NCBI RefSeq assembly: GCF_002080435.1
Contig: NZ_CP020539.1
Location: 62,001 to 126,000 of the forward strand
DNA: 64,000 bases
Source: Sphingobium herbicidovorans
GTDB lineage: Bacteria > Pseudomonadota > Alphaproteobacteria > Sphingomonadales > Sphingomonadaceae
Reading direction: 5' to 3'
Positions within the stretch are counted from its first letter, which is position 1. Each line of letters begins with the position of its first letter. The notes under the pieces are model-generated. The model saw only the letters and a list, made by a program, of their open reading frames with translations, searched no databases and was not told the origin of the DNA. A program made the position numbers and the translations under genes. This document shows, piece after piece, positions 17,963 through 26,514 of this stretch.

Positions 17963-19344
17963 ATCTTGAGTGCGGCATCTTTGCCCATGGCTTTGCCCGC
18001 GCTCGCTGCGGCGACTGTGGGCACGACTACTTTGTAGCCTTCTCCTGCAAAGGCCGGGGAGTCTGCCCCTCGTGCACCACGCGGCGGATGGTGGAGACGG
18101 CGGCACACCTGAGCGACCACGTTTTCCCCCGCCTGCCGGTGCGCCAGTGGGTGCTCTCCGTGCCCAAGAGGTTGCGGTACTTCATGCAACGCGACGGAGC
18201 GGTGCTGAGCATGGTGCTGCGCATCTTTCTGCGGGTGATCGCACAAACTCTGCAGACCCACAGCCCCGGTGCGGCCCATATGGACAAGGCAGGCCTGCAC
18301 ATCGGTGCCATCGCCTTCATTCACCGATTCGGCTCCAGCCTCAATGAACACGTCCACTTCCACGTTTGTGTGGTGGACGGGGTGTTTGAGGAAGTGGAGG
18401 GCGAGGGCGATGCTGATGCGACCCCTCGAATCTCATCGCCGGGTGTCATCTTTCACGCGGCCACCGGCATCGATGCGGCTACCGTGGCCCCAGTGCAGAC
18501 CACACTGCAAAAACGCATCCTGCGCGCCTTCGTTGCTCGGGGCCTGCTGGAGAACTGTGACGCCAAAGACATGCTGGGCTACAAACACAGCGGCTTCTCG
18601 GTGGACGCCGGTGTCTGCATCGAAGCCCACGACCGCGCTGCGCTGGAGCGGCTGCTGCGCTATTGCGCGCGTCCACCGTTTTCCATCGAGCGCCTACGCA
18701 AAGAGGGAAGCAAACTGGTGTACCGCTGTGCCAAACAGCGCAGCGAGCCCACCAGTGACAAGCGCGGTGCCAAGGTTGATGAGCTGCACCTCACACCGCT
18801 GGAGCTGATCGACCGCATTGCCGCGCTGGTTCCCCCGCCACGCACCCACCGGCACCGCTATTTTGGCGTGTTGGCACCCAACTCGCCGCTCAGGGCTGCG
18901 GTGACGGCGCTGGCGACACCGGCGCAAGCCGCTCCCGTGCTGGGCGCGTCGATCAGCACGGGGGAGTGCGCGCCTGGTGTGGTACCGATGAGCAGCGCGC
19001 TGCCATCCCAGAGCGAGCCGGTGCTGCCCAAGCGTGCAGCGCACTACCTGTGGGCGGTGCTGATCGCCCGCATCTACGAGGTGTTCCCCCTCTTGTGTCC
19101 GCTGTGTGGCGGGCATATGCGCATCATCGCGTTCATTACGCACAGCGCTGACATCCGGCACATCCTGGACCACATCGGGGCAGATTCAGAGCCACCCCGC
19201 ATCTCCCCGGCGCGCGGGCCACCGCTGTGGGATGACTGTAGTGATGCGCAGATGGATGACGGGGCGCAAACCGAGCCAGCAGACTGGGACCTAGCGGCGC
19301 AACCGGCACCGGACTTTGAGGTCGATCAGCGCATCAGTTGGTGA
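17963..19344 (+). pseudogene. tnpA: IS91-family transposase, first 59 codons missing
   Basis: The remaining frame keeps the zinc-binding cysteines, the HUH metal-binding motif (HVHFH) and the catalytic Tyr region LLRYCARPPFSIERL. The last third differs from the complete copies: the proline/alanine linker is shorter and of different sequence (TPAQAAPVLGAS), and the end reads FEVDQRISW instead of EVDQRVNW. An internal ATG at 18088 could start a 418-residue product lacking the zinc finger. No normal start remains. Confidence 0.85.
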
Positions 19345-19529
19345 ATGAACAAAGCGGCGATTTTGACTTGCCGCGAACTGGCTCTGCGCCCGGTACACGC
19401 CGAGCGCCGCAAATCACTCTCCTGAACGCCAAACCCTGGTGGTGAACCTGACACCTGGGCGGGAAAATCGAGTGTCTCAGCCGGCTTGATGGCGCTTCCG
19501 CGGTGCGATACTTGGCCTCATGCGGTTAA
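17963..19529 (+). mobile_element. IS91-like element, 5'-truncated and with a diverged 3' half
   Basis: Starts inside the transposase gene (matching 26720 of the complete copy) and ends near the conserved terminus ATACTTGGCCTCATGCGGTT (19508-19527). The 5' part is almost identical to the complete copies at 26542 and 37546, while from about 18900 onward the coding and downstream sequences differ strongly, so this is a relative or a recombinant of that element. IS91-family elements move by rolling-circle replication and often leave one-sided truncations. Confidence 0.8.
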
Positions 19530-19534
19530 AACGC

Positions 19535-19835
19535 CTATCCGTCGGGCGCCAGCACGAAGTCCCAGTCCACGCGCCAGAACGGCGCTTGCATGCCGTGGCG
19601 GCGGGCCTCTTCGGGATTGTCCAGGAAGTCAGGAAACGGATCGCGGCCAGCCACTCCTGGTGCGTGGGCTCGACCTCCTTGACGGCCGCATGCAGGTGCG
19701 CACTAGCGCGGCCATGCCCTGCTGGAGGCGCGGCGAGGCGTCCTCGCCCATGCGGGCGTTGACGACCTCGGCCGAGCTGTCTTCGGCGAAGTACGCGAGG
19801 CCACCGCGGTCGCTGTCGGATGGGGGCTGTGGCAT
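19535..19835 (-). pseudogene. Intradiol (hydroxyquinol-type) dioxygenase, internally deleted
   Basis: Reading from ATG at 19835 gives MPQPPSDSDRGGLAYFAEDS, then RMGEDASPRLQQGMAALVR. After one missing base near 19698 it continues HLHAAVKEVEPTHQEWLAAI-RFLT, the amino-terminal domain of hydroxyquinol 1,2-dioxygenase-like enzymes. After RFLT the sequence jumps to DFLDNPEEARRHGMQAPFWR-VDWDFVLAPDG-stop, the carboxyl end of the same family. About 190 residues, including the iron ligands, are missing. The junction lies in a short repeat (TTCCTGAC/TTCCTGGAC), suggesting a slippage deletion. The enzyme would have made maleylacetate, the substrate of the reductase encoded at 21974, which supports an ancestral hydroxyquinol pathway cluster. 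Confidence 0.75.
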
Positions 19836-19886
19836 GGAGTCTCCTGTTCGTGGCGGTGGCGGGCGCCCTGCCCGCCGGGCGGCGGC

Positions 19887-20863
19887 TCAGGCCTGGGCGA
19901 CGTCATGCCGGCACGGCGTCCGCTGCAGCACCGGCCCGCGGGCCTGCGGCTCCACGCCCCACCCAACAGCCGCCGCGCCGATGCTGTGCAGCAGGTGCTC
20001 CGTGAAGGCACGCACCTTGGCATTGCCTTGCCGCTGGGCCGCAGCAGGTGGATGCCGCTGACCTCGGCCGGCGGCGCGTCCTTCCAGCTGCAGCGCCACG
20101 ATGCGCCGGCCGCCAGGTCTTCGCCGATGGCCCAGTTGGGCATCAGTGCGATGCCCAGGCCGCGCGCCGCGCACAGGCGCCGCGTGTCGCAGTCGTTGCT
20201 CTCCAGCGCCACCTGCGGCGGCTGACGCCAGTCGATGCCGGCCAGCTCGCGCCAGCCACGCACGCTGGTGCTGTGCTGGCGGTCGATCAGCCGGTGCTGC
20301 GCCAGATCGGCCATGCAGCGCGGCGTGCCGTGGCGGCGCAGGTAGGCCGGCGAGGCGCACATCACATAGCGCTGGCTGCCGATGCGCCGGCTGACCAGCG
20401 CGCTGTCGGGCTGGTCGCCGATGCGGATCACGAGGTCGAAGCGCTCGGCCACCGGATCGACCACGCGCTCGGTCAGCTCCAGCTCGACATTCAAGGCTGG
20501 ATAGCGGTCGAACAGCGTGGGCAGGTGCGGGGCCACATGGCGGCGGCCGAACGCGGGCACACAGCTCACGCGCAGCAGGCCCTGCACGCTGCCGTCCAGC
20601 GCCACCACCTCGCTGCGCGTGTCCATGAGCTCGTGCAGGATCTTCAGCGCGCGCTCGTACAACAGCGCACCGGCCTCGGTCAGCGCCAGCGCGCGGGTCG
20701 ATCGCGTGAGCAGCGGCACCTGCATCTCGCGCTCCAGCGCGTCGATCTGCCGGGCCACGGACGAGGCCGCTAGGCCGCGGCGCCGCGCGGCGGCGGAAAA
20801 GCTCTTGTCCTGCACCACGTCGACGAACAGGGAAAGGCTTTCGGCAAAACCCAGGGGATTCAT
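19887..20863 (-). pseudogene. LysR-family regulator, unit 1 (native 3' end, three 1-bp indels)
   Basis: LysR-type activator with an amino-terminal winged helix (FVDVVQDKSFSAAARRRGLA, residues 13-32) and a substrate-binding domain. Compared with units 2 and 3 there are three single-base differences in the 3' third: a C missing near 20027, an extra C near 20082 and a C missing near 20108. Net loss is one base, so the native end (GWGVEPQARGPVLQR...RHDVAQA, stop at 19887) is out of frame and translation would end at 19703. This is the only unit with the natural 3' end (325 residues if repaired). It is divergent from the Bug-receptor operon it probably controls, with 100 bp between starts. The indels may be assembly errors. 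Confidence 0.75.
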
Positions 20864-20963
20864 CTGTGCACCTCACGCAAAGGCGTTTGACCCGCGGGCG
20901 GCATTCCGCTCGCGTGGCGCAAAGAATAGCATCGGCCGCCTCATCCGACCGAGCCTTCACGCC

Positions 20964-21977
20964 ATGCACACACACGAGACACCACGCGCCCACGGGTGCA
21001 TTCCCGCAACAACCCTGCGCCGACGCCAGGCGCTGCTGGGTGCGGCCGCGGCGCTGCTGCTGGCCGGCCCAGGACCGGCGCGTGCCGACGACTACCCCAG
21101 CCGCATGCTCACGCTGATCGTGCCCTTCGCTGCTGGCGGCACCGTGGACAAGGTGGCCCGCATGCTGCAGGAGCCGCTGCGCGAGCGGCTGGGCCAACAG
21201 GTGGTGGTGGACAACCGCGGCGGCGCCGGCGGCACCATCGGCATGGCCCAACTGGCCAAAGGCGCGCCCGACGGCTACACGGTGGCCATGGTGTTCGACT
21301 CCTACGCGACCGAGCAGCACATCCACCGCAAGCTGCCCTACGAGACGCTGCGCGACTTCGCTGGCGTCTCCTATGCCGTGCGCTCGCCCATGGTGCTGGT
21401 GGTGCCCGCGGCTTCTCCCTACAAGACCGTGCAGGACTACGTGGCCGCCGCGCGCCAGCGCGAAGTGACCTACGCCTCGGTGGGCGCTGGCAGCTCTAAC
21501 CACCTGGCGGCCGAGCTGTTCCACGAGACCGCCGGCAGCCGCGGCCTGCACGTGCCCTACAAAGGCGGCGGCCCGGCCATCGCCGACCTGCTGGGCGGCC
21601 ATGTCGATTCGATGATCGCCAGCCTGCCACTGGTGCTGCCGCACGTGCAGGCCGGCAAGCTGCGTGCGCTGGCCGTGACCTCGCAGGCGCGCAGCGCCGC
21701 ACTGCCCCAGGTGCCGGCCGTGGCCGAGGCGCACAAGGGCTTCGAGATCTACTCCTGGGTCGGCATGGTGGCGCCGGCCAAGACGCCCGCGCCGGTGCTG
21801 GACAAGCTCTCGGTGGCGATGGCGGCCACGCTGCGCGACCCGGCGCTGGCGCGCCGCATGGCCGACAACGGCTTCGAGGTGGTGGCCGGCGACCGCGCCG
21901 CCATGGACCAGCTGGTGCAGCGCGAGAGCCAGCGCTGGGGCGAGCTCATCGCCAAGCGCAAGATCAGCGTGGAGTGA
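20964..21977 (+). CDS. Bug/TctC-family periplasmic solute receptor (unit 1)
   Basis: A 337-residue periplasmic binding protein of the Bug (TctC) family, which captures carboxylates or aromatic acids. A Tat-like signal sequence (TLRRRQALLGAAAALLLAG, cut near ARA) is followed by the family start YPSRMLTLIVPFAAGGTVDK, and the ligand-loop tract KGAPDGYTVAM is conserved. These receptors are greatly expanded in Burkholderiales, supporting a betaproteobacterial origin. No TctA/TctB membrane partners are seen, so it may work with a distant permease or as a sensor. ATG at 20964 is chosen over a longer frame from 20517 because it begins the signal peptide. Its stop overlaps the reductase start (GTGA). 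Confidence 0.88.
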   Translation: MHTHETPRAHGCIPATTLRRRQALLGAAAALLLAGPGPARADDYPSRMLTLIVPFAAGGTVDKVARMLQEPLRERLGQQVVVDNRGGAGGTIGMAQLAKGAPDGYTVAMVFDSYATEQHIHRKLPYETLRDFAGVSYAVRSPMVLVVPAASPYKTVQDYVAAARQREVTYASVGAGSSNHLAAELFHETAGSRGLHVPYKGGGPAIADLLGGHVDSMIASLPLVLPHVQAGKLRALAVTSQARSAALPQVPAVAEAHKGFEIYSWVGMVAPAKTPAPVLDKLSVAMAATLRDPALARRMADNGFEVVAGDRAAMDQLVQRESQRWGELIAKRKISVE

Positions 21978-23098
21978 GCGCCGTGCAGAACCAGCCCTTC
22001 ACCTACGAGAGCCGGGCGCAGCGTGTGCTGTTCGGCGCCGGCACGCTGGCGCAGGCGCCGGCCGAGCTGGAGCGGATGGGCGCGCACAAGGCCCTGGTGC
22101 TGTGCACCGCGCCGCAGCGTGCCCAGGCCGAAGCCGTGGCGGCCCTGCTCGGGCCGCGCGCCGCCGGCATCTTCGACGGGGCGGTGATGCACGTGCCCAT
22201 GGCCAGCGCCGAGGCCGCGCGCGCTGCGGCAGCACAGGCCGGCGCCAATGCGCTGGTGGCCGTGGGCGGCGGCTCCACCGTAGGCCTGGCCAAGGCGATT
22301 GCGCTGGTCTCGCCGTTGCCGGTGCTGGCCATCCCCACCACCTACGCGGGCTCGGAGATGACGCCCATCTACGGGCTGACCGAGAACGGCCTCAAGCGCA
22401 CCGGCCGCGACGTGCGCGTGCTGCCGCGCAGCGTGCTGTACGACCCCGAACTCACGTTGGCACTGCCGGTGGGCCTGTCGGTGGTGAGCGGCATCAACGC
22501 CATCGCGCACGCGGCCGAGGGCCTGTACGCGGCCGACGGCAACCCGGTCATGGGCCTGATGGCGGCCGAGGGCATCGCCGCGCTGGGCCGCGCGCTGCCC
22601 GCGCTGCACGCCGCGCCGCACGACCTGCACGCGCGCAGCGATGCGCTGTACGGCGCCTGGCTGTGCGGCCTGGTGCTGGGCAGCGTGTCCATGGCCCTGC
22701 ACCACAAGCTGTGCCACACGCTGGGCGGCAGCTTCAACCTGCCGCACGCCGAGCTGCACACCGTGGTGCTGCCGCACGTGCTGGCCTACAACGCCAAGGC
22801 GGCGCCGCACGCCATGCAGCGCATCGCCGCCGCGCTGGGAACCGCCGATGCCGCGCTGGGCGTGCACACGCTGGCGCGGCGACTGGGCGCACCCACCGCG
22901 CTACGCGACATCGGCATGCGGGAAGAAGACCTGGACAAGGCGTGCGCGCTGGCCCTGCGCGACGCCTACCCCAATCCACGGCCGATCGAGGCTGCGCCGC
23001 TGCGGAACTTGCTGCAGGAGGCGTTCGAAGGTGCGGCGCCGCGGCCGCCAAACCTCTCAACAACACCGACGCAACAAACGACGGAGACGACCCCATGA
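21974..23098 (+). CDS. Maleylacetate reductase (unit 1)
   Basis: A 374-residue iron-containing-alcohol-dehydrogenase-family enzyme that reduces maleylacetate to 3-oxoadipate with NADH, the final step joining chlorocatechol, hydroxyquinol and related pathways to the tricarboxylic acid cycle. The nucleotide-binding GGGSTVGLAKA (residues 98-108), the PTTYAGSEMTPIYGLTE block, the helix INAIAHAAEGLYA, the HHKLCHTLGG tract and the terminal YPNPRP are typical of TfdF/MacA/ClcE-type reductases. GTG start at 21974 overlaps the receptor stop, and the stop overlaps the next ATG, so the three genes are translationally coupled. It could serve herbicide chlorophenol degradation or hydroxyquinol turnover; the dioxygenase remnant at 19535 favours the latter origin. 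Confidence 0.9.
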   Translation: MSAVQNQPFTYESRAQRVLFGAGTLAQAPAELERMGAHKALVLCTAPQRAQAEAVAALLGPRAAGIFDGAVMHVPMASAEAARAAAAQAGANALVAVGGGSTVGLAKAIALVSPLPVLAIPTTYAGSEMTPIYGLTENGLKRTGRDVRVLPRSVLYDPELTLALPVGLSVVSGINAIAHAAEGLYAADGNPVMGLMAAEGIAALGRALPALHAAPHDLHARSDALYGAWLCGLVLGSVSMALHHKLCHTLGGSFNLPHAELHTVVLPHVLAYNAKAAPHAMQRIAAALGTADAALGVHTLARRLGAPTALRDIGMREEDLDKACALALRDAYPNPRPIEAAPLRNLLQEAFEGAAPRPPNLSTTPTQQTTETTP

Positions 23099-24021
23099 CA
23101 CGTCTACAAACCTGCATCGCCGCAGGCGGCTCCGGCACGCCGCCAGAGCGCACTGTGCAGGCGCGCGTCGTCGCCCAGCAGTCTGGCCCCTCCTTCCTCG
23201 AAAGCATCGCCGAGGGCCCGGACCGCGCCTTGTATGTCACCGACTTCCACAACCGCCAGCTGTTGCGCTACGTGGACGACAAGGGATTCAGCGTGCACGC
23301 CCGGCTCGACGTCCATCCATGGGGCATGGTGTTCGACAGCGATGGCACGCTGTACTTCGGTGCGGCCGAGCGCGGCATCGTGGACAAGACCTCGCCGCCC
23401 ACGCAGTGGGTCTGGCGCCAACGCCGCGGCGAGGCACCGCAACCCTTTCTGAAGATCGAGCAGGCACGCGCGCTGAACGGCATGACCCTGCTCGCGCCAG
23501 GCCGCATCCTGATCGCCGACGGCCGCGGCGGCACGGTATGGCTGCTCGATGTCGCCGCCCGCAGCGCCAGCCCCTTCGTGCGCGACGCGCTACTGGATGT
23601 GCCACCCGGCTTCGCGCTGCCCACACCGGCCGCGAACGGCCTGAAGATCCACGCCGGGCACCTGTACGTTTCCAACACGGCGCGCGTGGCCATGTTGCGC
23701 ATTCCGCTCGGTGCCGACTTGCGGCCCGGCGCCGTGCAGGTCTTCGTGGAACCGCTGCGCGCGGACGACTTCGCTTTCTCCCCGAGCGGCAACCTGTATG
23801 TCACCACGCACCGGCGCGAAATCCTGCGCGTCACCCCTGAGGGACGCGTCTCGGAGGTGCCAGGCATCGGACCCGAACTGGTGGGCAGCACTGCCATGGT
23901 CTGGCGCAGCGGCGAACACAGCGCCTACGCCATCAACGATGGCGGCTTCATCGGCTTCCACTGGTACGGGGGCTCCACGCCCACGGCCTCGAACCTGGTG
24001 CGGCTCGACGGGCTGGACTGA
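23095..24021 (+). CDS. SMP-30/gluconolactonase-like beta-propeller protein (unit 1)
   Basis: A 308-residue protein with repeating blade motifs (GPDRALYVTDFHNRQLLRYV, FDSDGTLYFGAAE, GRILIADGRGGTVWLLD, SPSGNLYVTTHRREILRVT) characteristic of six-bladed SMP-30/strictosidine-synthase-like propellers, which include lactonases. No signal peptide is seen, so it is probably cytoplasmic. As the third gene of the coupled operon it might hydrolyse a lactone intermediate or be a structural relative with another role; the exact reaction is unknown. The ATG at 23095 overlaps the reductase stop (ATGA). Confidence 0.75.
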   Translation: MTRLQTCIAAGGSGTPPERTVQARVVAQQSGPSFLESIAEGPDRALYVTDFHNRQLLRYVDDKGFSVHARLDVHPWGMVFDSDGTLYFGAAERGIVDKTSPPTQWVWRQRRGEAPQPFLKIEQARALNGMTLLAPGRILIADGRGGTVWLLDVAARSASPFVRDALLDVPPGFALPTPAANGLKIHAGHLYVSNTARVAMLRIPLGADLRPGAVQVFVEPLRADDFAFSPSGNLYVTTHRREILRVTPEGRVSEVPGIGPELVGSTAMVWRSGEHSAYAINDGGFIGFHWYGGSTPTASNLVRLDGLD

Positions 24022-24110
24022 GCGGTTGTGCATCTCTGGCGGGCCCTGACGCCAAGGTGGCATGCCCCACCCTCGCTGTTCCATGCGGAGAACACCCCAG
24101 CCGGCCCGCA

Positions 24111-24896
24111 TCAGCGCCCCAGAAAGTCAGGCTTTTGGCGCGCGAAGAACGCGTCCACGCCGGTGCGGAAATCGTCCGTCGCGGCGCACACCTGGAACGC
24201 CGCCGACTCCGCATCAAGCTGCTCGGGCAGCGCGCGGTCAAAGCTCGCGCGCATGAGCCGGCGCAGCTGGCCCAGCGCCACCGTCGGGCCATTGGCCAGC
24301 CGCTGCGCCAGCGCCATGGCTTCGCCCGCCAGCGCATCGGCCGGCACCACGCGGTTGACCAGGCCCATGCGCTCGGCCGCCGCCGCGTCGAGCATGTCGC
24401 CCAGCATGGCGATCTCCAGCGCACGGCGCAGGCCGACCCAGCGCGGCAGCGCCCAGGAGGCACCCACGTCGCAGCTCGTGCCGATGTTCACGTAGGCCAG
24501 GTTGAAGCGCGTGCCCTCGGCCGCGAGCACGAAGTCGGCCTGCAGCATGAGCGACAGGCCGGCGCCGGCCGCCACGCCGTGCACCTGGGCCACCACGGGC
24601 GCATCGATGCCGGCCAGCACCACCAGCGCCTCGTGCAGCGGGCCGATCAGCGCCTTGGCGCCGCCCTGCGGATCGGCCTGCAGCACCGCCAGGTCGCCGC
24701 CGGCCATGAAGCCCTTGCCGCTGCCCGACAGCAGCACGGCGCGCACGCTGCTGTCGGCGGCGATGTCGCGCACGGCCGCGAGAAAGCCCTCGGCCATGGG
24801 CACGTCCAGCGCATTGAGCGTGGCCGGGCGGTTGAAGCGCAGCGTGGCGACCGCGCCTTCGCGGCCGATCTGCAGGGGGGCGTCGTCTTGCGTCAT
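24111..24896 (-). CDS. Enoyl-CoA hydratase/isomerase-family protein (unit 1)
   Basis: A 261-residue crotonase-fold enzyme acting on a CoA thioester. The two oxyanion-hole segments are visible (SGSGKGFMAGGDL, residues 57-69; VHGVAAGAGLSLMLQADF, residues 105-122). At the usual catalytic position the sequence is NIGTSCDVGASWALPR, with Asp143 rather than Glu as the obvious acid, so it may be an isomerase or a ring-cleaving hydrolase rather than a classical hydratase. It converges with the propeller gene and overlaps the end of the upstream tetR remnant by 4 bp. The start at 24896 follows that ATGA overlap; longer frames upstream belong to tetR DNA. Confidence 0.85.
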   Translation of the reverse strand: MTQDDAPLQIGREGAVATLRFNRPATLNALDVPMAEGFLAAVRDIAADSSVRAVLLSGSGKGFMAGGDLAVLQADPQGGAKALIGPLHEALVVLAGIDAPVVAQVHGVAAGAGLSLMLQADFVLAAEGTRFNLAYVNIGTSCDVGASWALPRWVGLRRALEIAMLGDMLDAAAAERMGLVNRVVPADALAGEAMALAQRLANGPTVALGQLRRLMRASFDRALPEQLDAESAAFQVCAATDDFRTGVDAFFARQKPDFLGR

Positions 24897-25449
24897 GCGG
24901 GGCTCTTTCGTGGTGCGCGCCGGCCCGGTTGGCGGGTGGCGGCAGCTGGGGGAACAGGGGGAACGGCGGGAACGGGGGCGAGCACGCCGCCCAGCAGCAG
25001 CGCAATGCCCTGCTCGGCGATCTGCTCGGGCGCCATGGCGCCGTCGGGCCGGTACCAGCGGCCGATCCAGCTCAGCGCGCCGGCCAGCATGAAGGCCGCC
25101 AGCTTGGGATCGCAGGGCTGCAGCGAGCCTTCGGCAATGCCCTCTTCGACCAGCCGGCGGAACTCGTGGTCGATGCCGGCCTTGAGCCGGCGCAGCTCCT
25201 TGCGCAGCGGCGGCGGCAGCGGGTCTTCGCCGATGCGGATCACGCACTGGCCGAAGTCGTCCATCACGATGGCCGCGTAGCTGCGCATGCAGGCCTGCAG
25301 CTGGTCCAGCGCGCGGCCGCCCTGCTGGCGCACCTCGGCAATGCCCTCCTGCATCATGGCCAGCGCCGCGCGCACGCATTCGAGCAGGATGTCGTCCTTG
25401 CTCTTGACGTAGTAGTACAGCGTGGGCTTGCTCACATGGAGCTTCTTAT
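24893..25449 (-). pseudogene. TetR-family regulator, 5' end replaced by IS1595-element DNA (unit 1)
   Basis: From the HTH recognition helix onward (LHVSKPTLYYYVKSKDDILL) the protein is a normal TetR-type regulator with a helical ligand domain and a proline-rich tail. The first half of the HTH is missing, because sequence upstream of about 25449 belongs to the insertion element. The frame stays open through the element end to an ATG at 25492, so a 199-residue hybrid starting MLDEITVSMGLLELNKK could be made, but it lacks the helix preceding the recognition helix and probably does not bind the original operator. It overlaps the crotonase gene, which it may once have controlled. Confidence 0.8.
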
Positions 25450-26514
25450 TTAGCTCCAGCAGCCCCATTGATACTGTGATTTCATCCAGCAATGGTATCC
25501 GATTGGCTCTCCCCGGTGTTCTTGCTCACGACATCCCCATACGTCACTGGCGGCGTAACCACCGCTTGCTGCAGCAAGCGGTAAAACAGCATCCCGCGTG
25601 AGCTGGATGTGCGCCGGTTGAAACGGAACACGAATTCATCGAGATAGGCGTCCAGGTGGTCTGGCTGTACAGAGCCATGATGTGTTCCCAGCACCCAGCG
25701 CTGTACCAGTGAGGCGACCCGGTGCACTCCCGCCATGGAGACATGGGCAGGTACGCCTGAGCCGAGCATGACGGTGCGCTGGTGGGTGTAACCCAGTTCT
25801 CCCAGAGCGCGGTATGCCGCCGAACCATCCGTGCGTACCTGGGCTCCAGGCTCGACCACCTCCTGCACAAAGGGGATTACGTGGGTGGCGGCGTCTCGGT
25901 CAATGCGGCGTAACCGGATGCGCCCAAACCCCTTGGGCTCCACGATCTCCACCGCCATGACCATCAACACTTTGGTGGTGCTGCTCTTGCGCCCTGCAGG
26001 GGTGGCGGGATTCTTGCGATCCGTGATGGACAGGTACGTTTCATCCACCTCCACAAGCCCCTTGAGCTTGTCCCGGCCCGGGCGGACCATGGCACGTCGA
26101 AACCGGTGCAGCATGGTCCAGGCGGTCTGGTAGCTCCCCAAACCCAATACGCGCTGCAGCCCCAGGGCGCTCACGCCTTGTTTCTGATTGGTCAGGTACC
26201 AAGCTGCAGCCAGCCAGACACGCAGCGGTGTGCGCGTCTTGTCAAAGATGGTTCCAGATGTCACTGTGCCTTGGTACTGGCATGAGCGGCACATCAGGCG
26301 GGTGCGGCTGGCGCGGTACACATCGCCAGCGTTGCCGCAACGCGGGCAGACGAAGCCTTGGGGCCACCGAAGCTTCTCCAGGAACGCCTGGCAAGCCTCT
26401 TCGGTGGCAAACCAGTCAAGAAATTCGTTCCAGGTGCGGGGGTAGTCCCCTCCAGGAGTTGGCGTTAGCATCTGGGTTTCCATCCAGCTATTCTCACGTC
26501 ACTGGAGCTAAATA
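25447..26514 (-). mobile_element. IS1595-family insertion element (unit 1)
   Basis: About 1.07 kb bounded by a 13-bp inverted repeat (TATTTAGCTCCAG at 25447-25459, its complement at 26502-26514) and containing one IS1595-type transposase gene. The exact ends are uncertain: the outer GGAGCTAAATAGATACC also appears at 29342 next to IS91-like DNA without this element, so part of the repeat may belong to the neighbouring element. Confidence 0.75.
25482..26483 (-). CDS. tnpA: IS1595-family transposase (unit 1)
   Basis: A 333-residue DDE-type transposase. An amino-terminal zinc ribbon (CPRCG at 46-50 and CRSCQ at 65-69) precedes the IS1595/ISXO2 catalytic domain, with Asp137 in GLVEVDETYLS and Asp209 in VRTDGSAAY, then the family tract LGTHHGSVQPDHLDAYLDEF ending FRFNRR. 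Length and order fit the family. ATG at 26483 is followed at once by a plausible start. It is read away from the adjacent IS91-like element. Confidence 0.9.
   Translation of the reverse strand: METQMLTPTPGGDYPRTWNEFLDWFATEEACQAFLEKLRWPQGFVCPRCGNAGDVYRASRTRLMCRSCQYQGTVTSGTIFDKTRTPLRVWLAAAWYLTNQKQGVSALGLQRVLGLGSYQTAWTMLHRFRRAMVRPGRDKLKGLVEVDETYLSITDRKNPATPAGRKSSTTKVLMVMAVEIVEPKGFGRIRLRRIDRDAATHVIPFVQEVVEPGAQVRTDGSAAYRALGELGYTHQRTVMLGSGVPAHVSMAGVHRVASLVQRWVLGTHHGSVQPDHLDAYLDEFVFRFNRRTSSSRGMLFYRLLQQAVVTPPVTYGDVVSKNTGESQSDTIAG

Noticed and set aside
19887..21734. A 615-codon minus-strand frame covering lysR and the receptor gene
   Set aside because: It is antisense to the receptor and out of frame with lysR except at its very end; a by-product of high G+C content.
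22102..24021. A 639-codon plus-strand frame across the reductase and propeller genes
   Set aside because: Its first two thirds are out of frame with the reductase and have random arginine/alanine-rich composition; only its 3' part is the real propeller gene.
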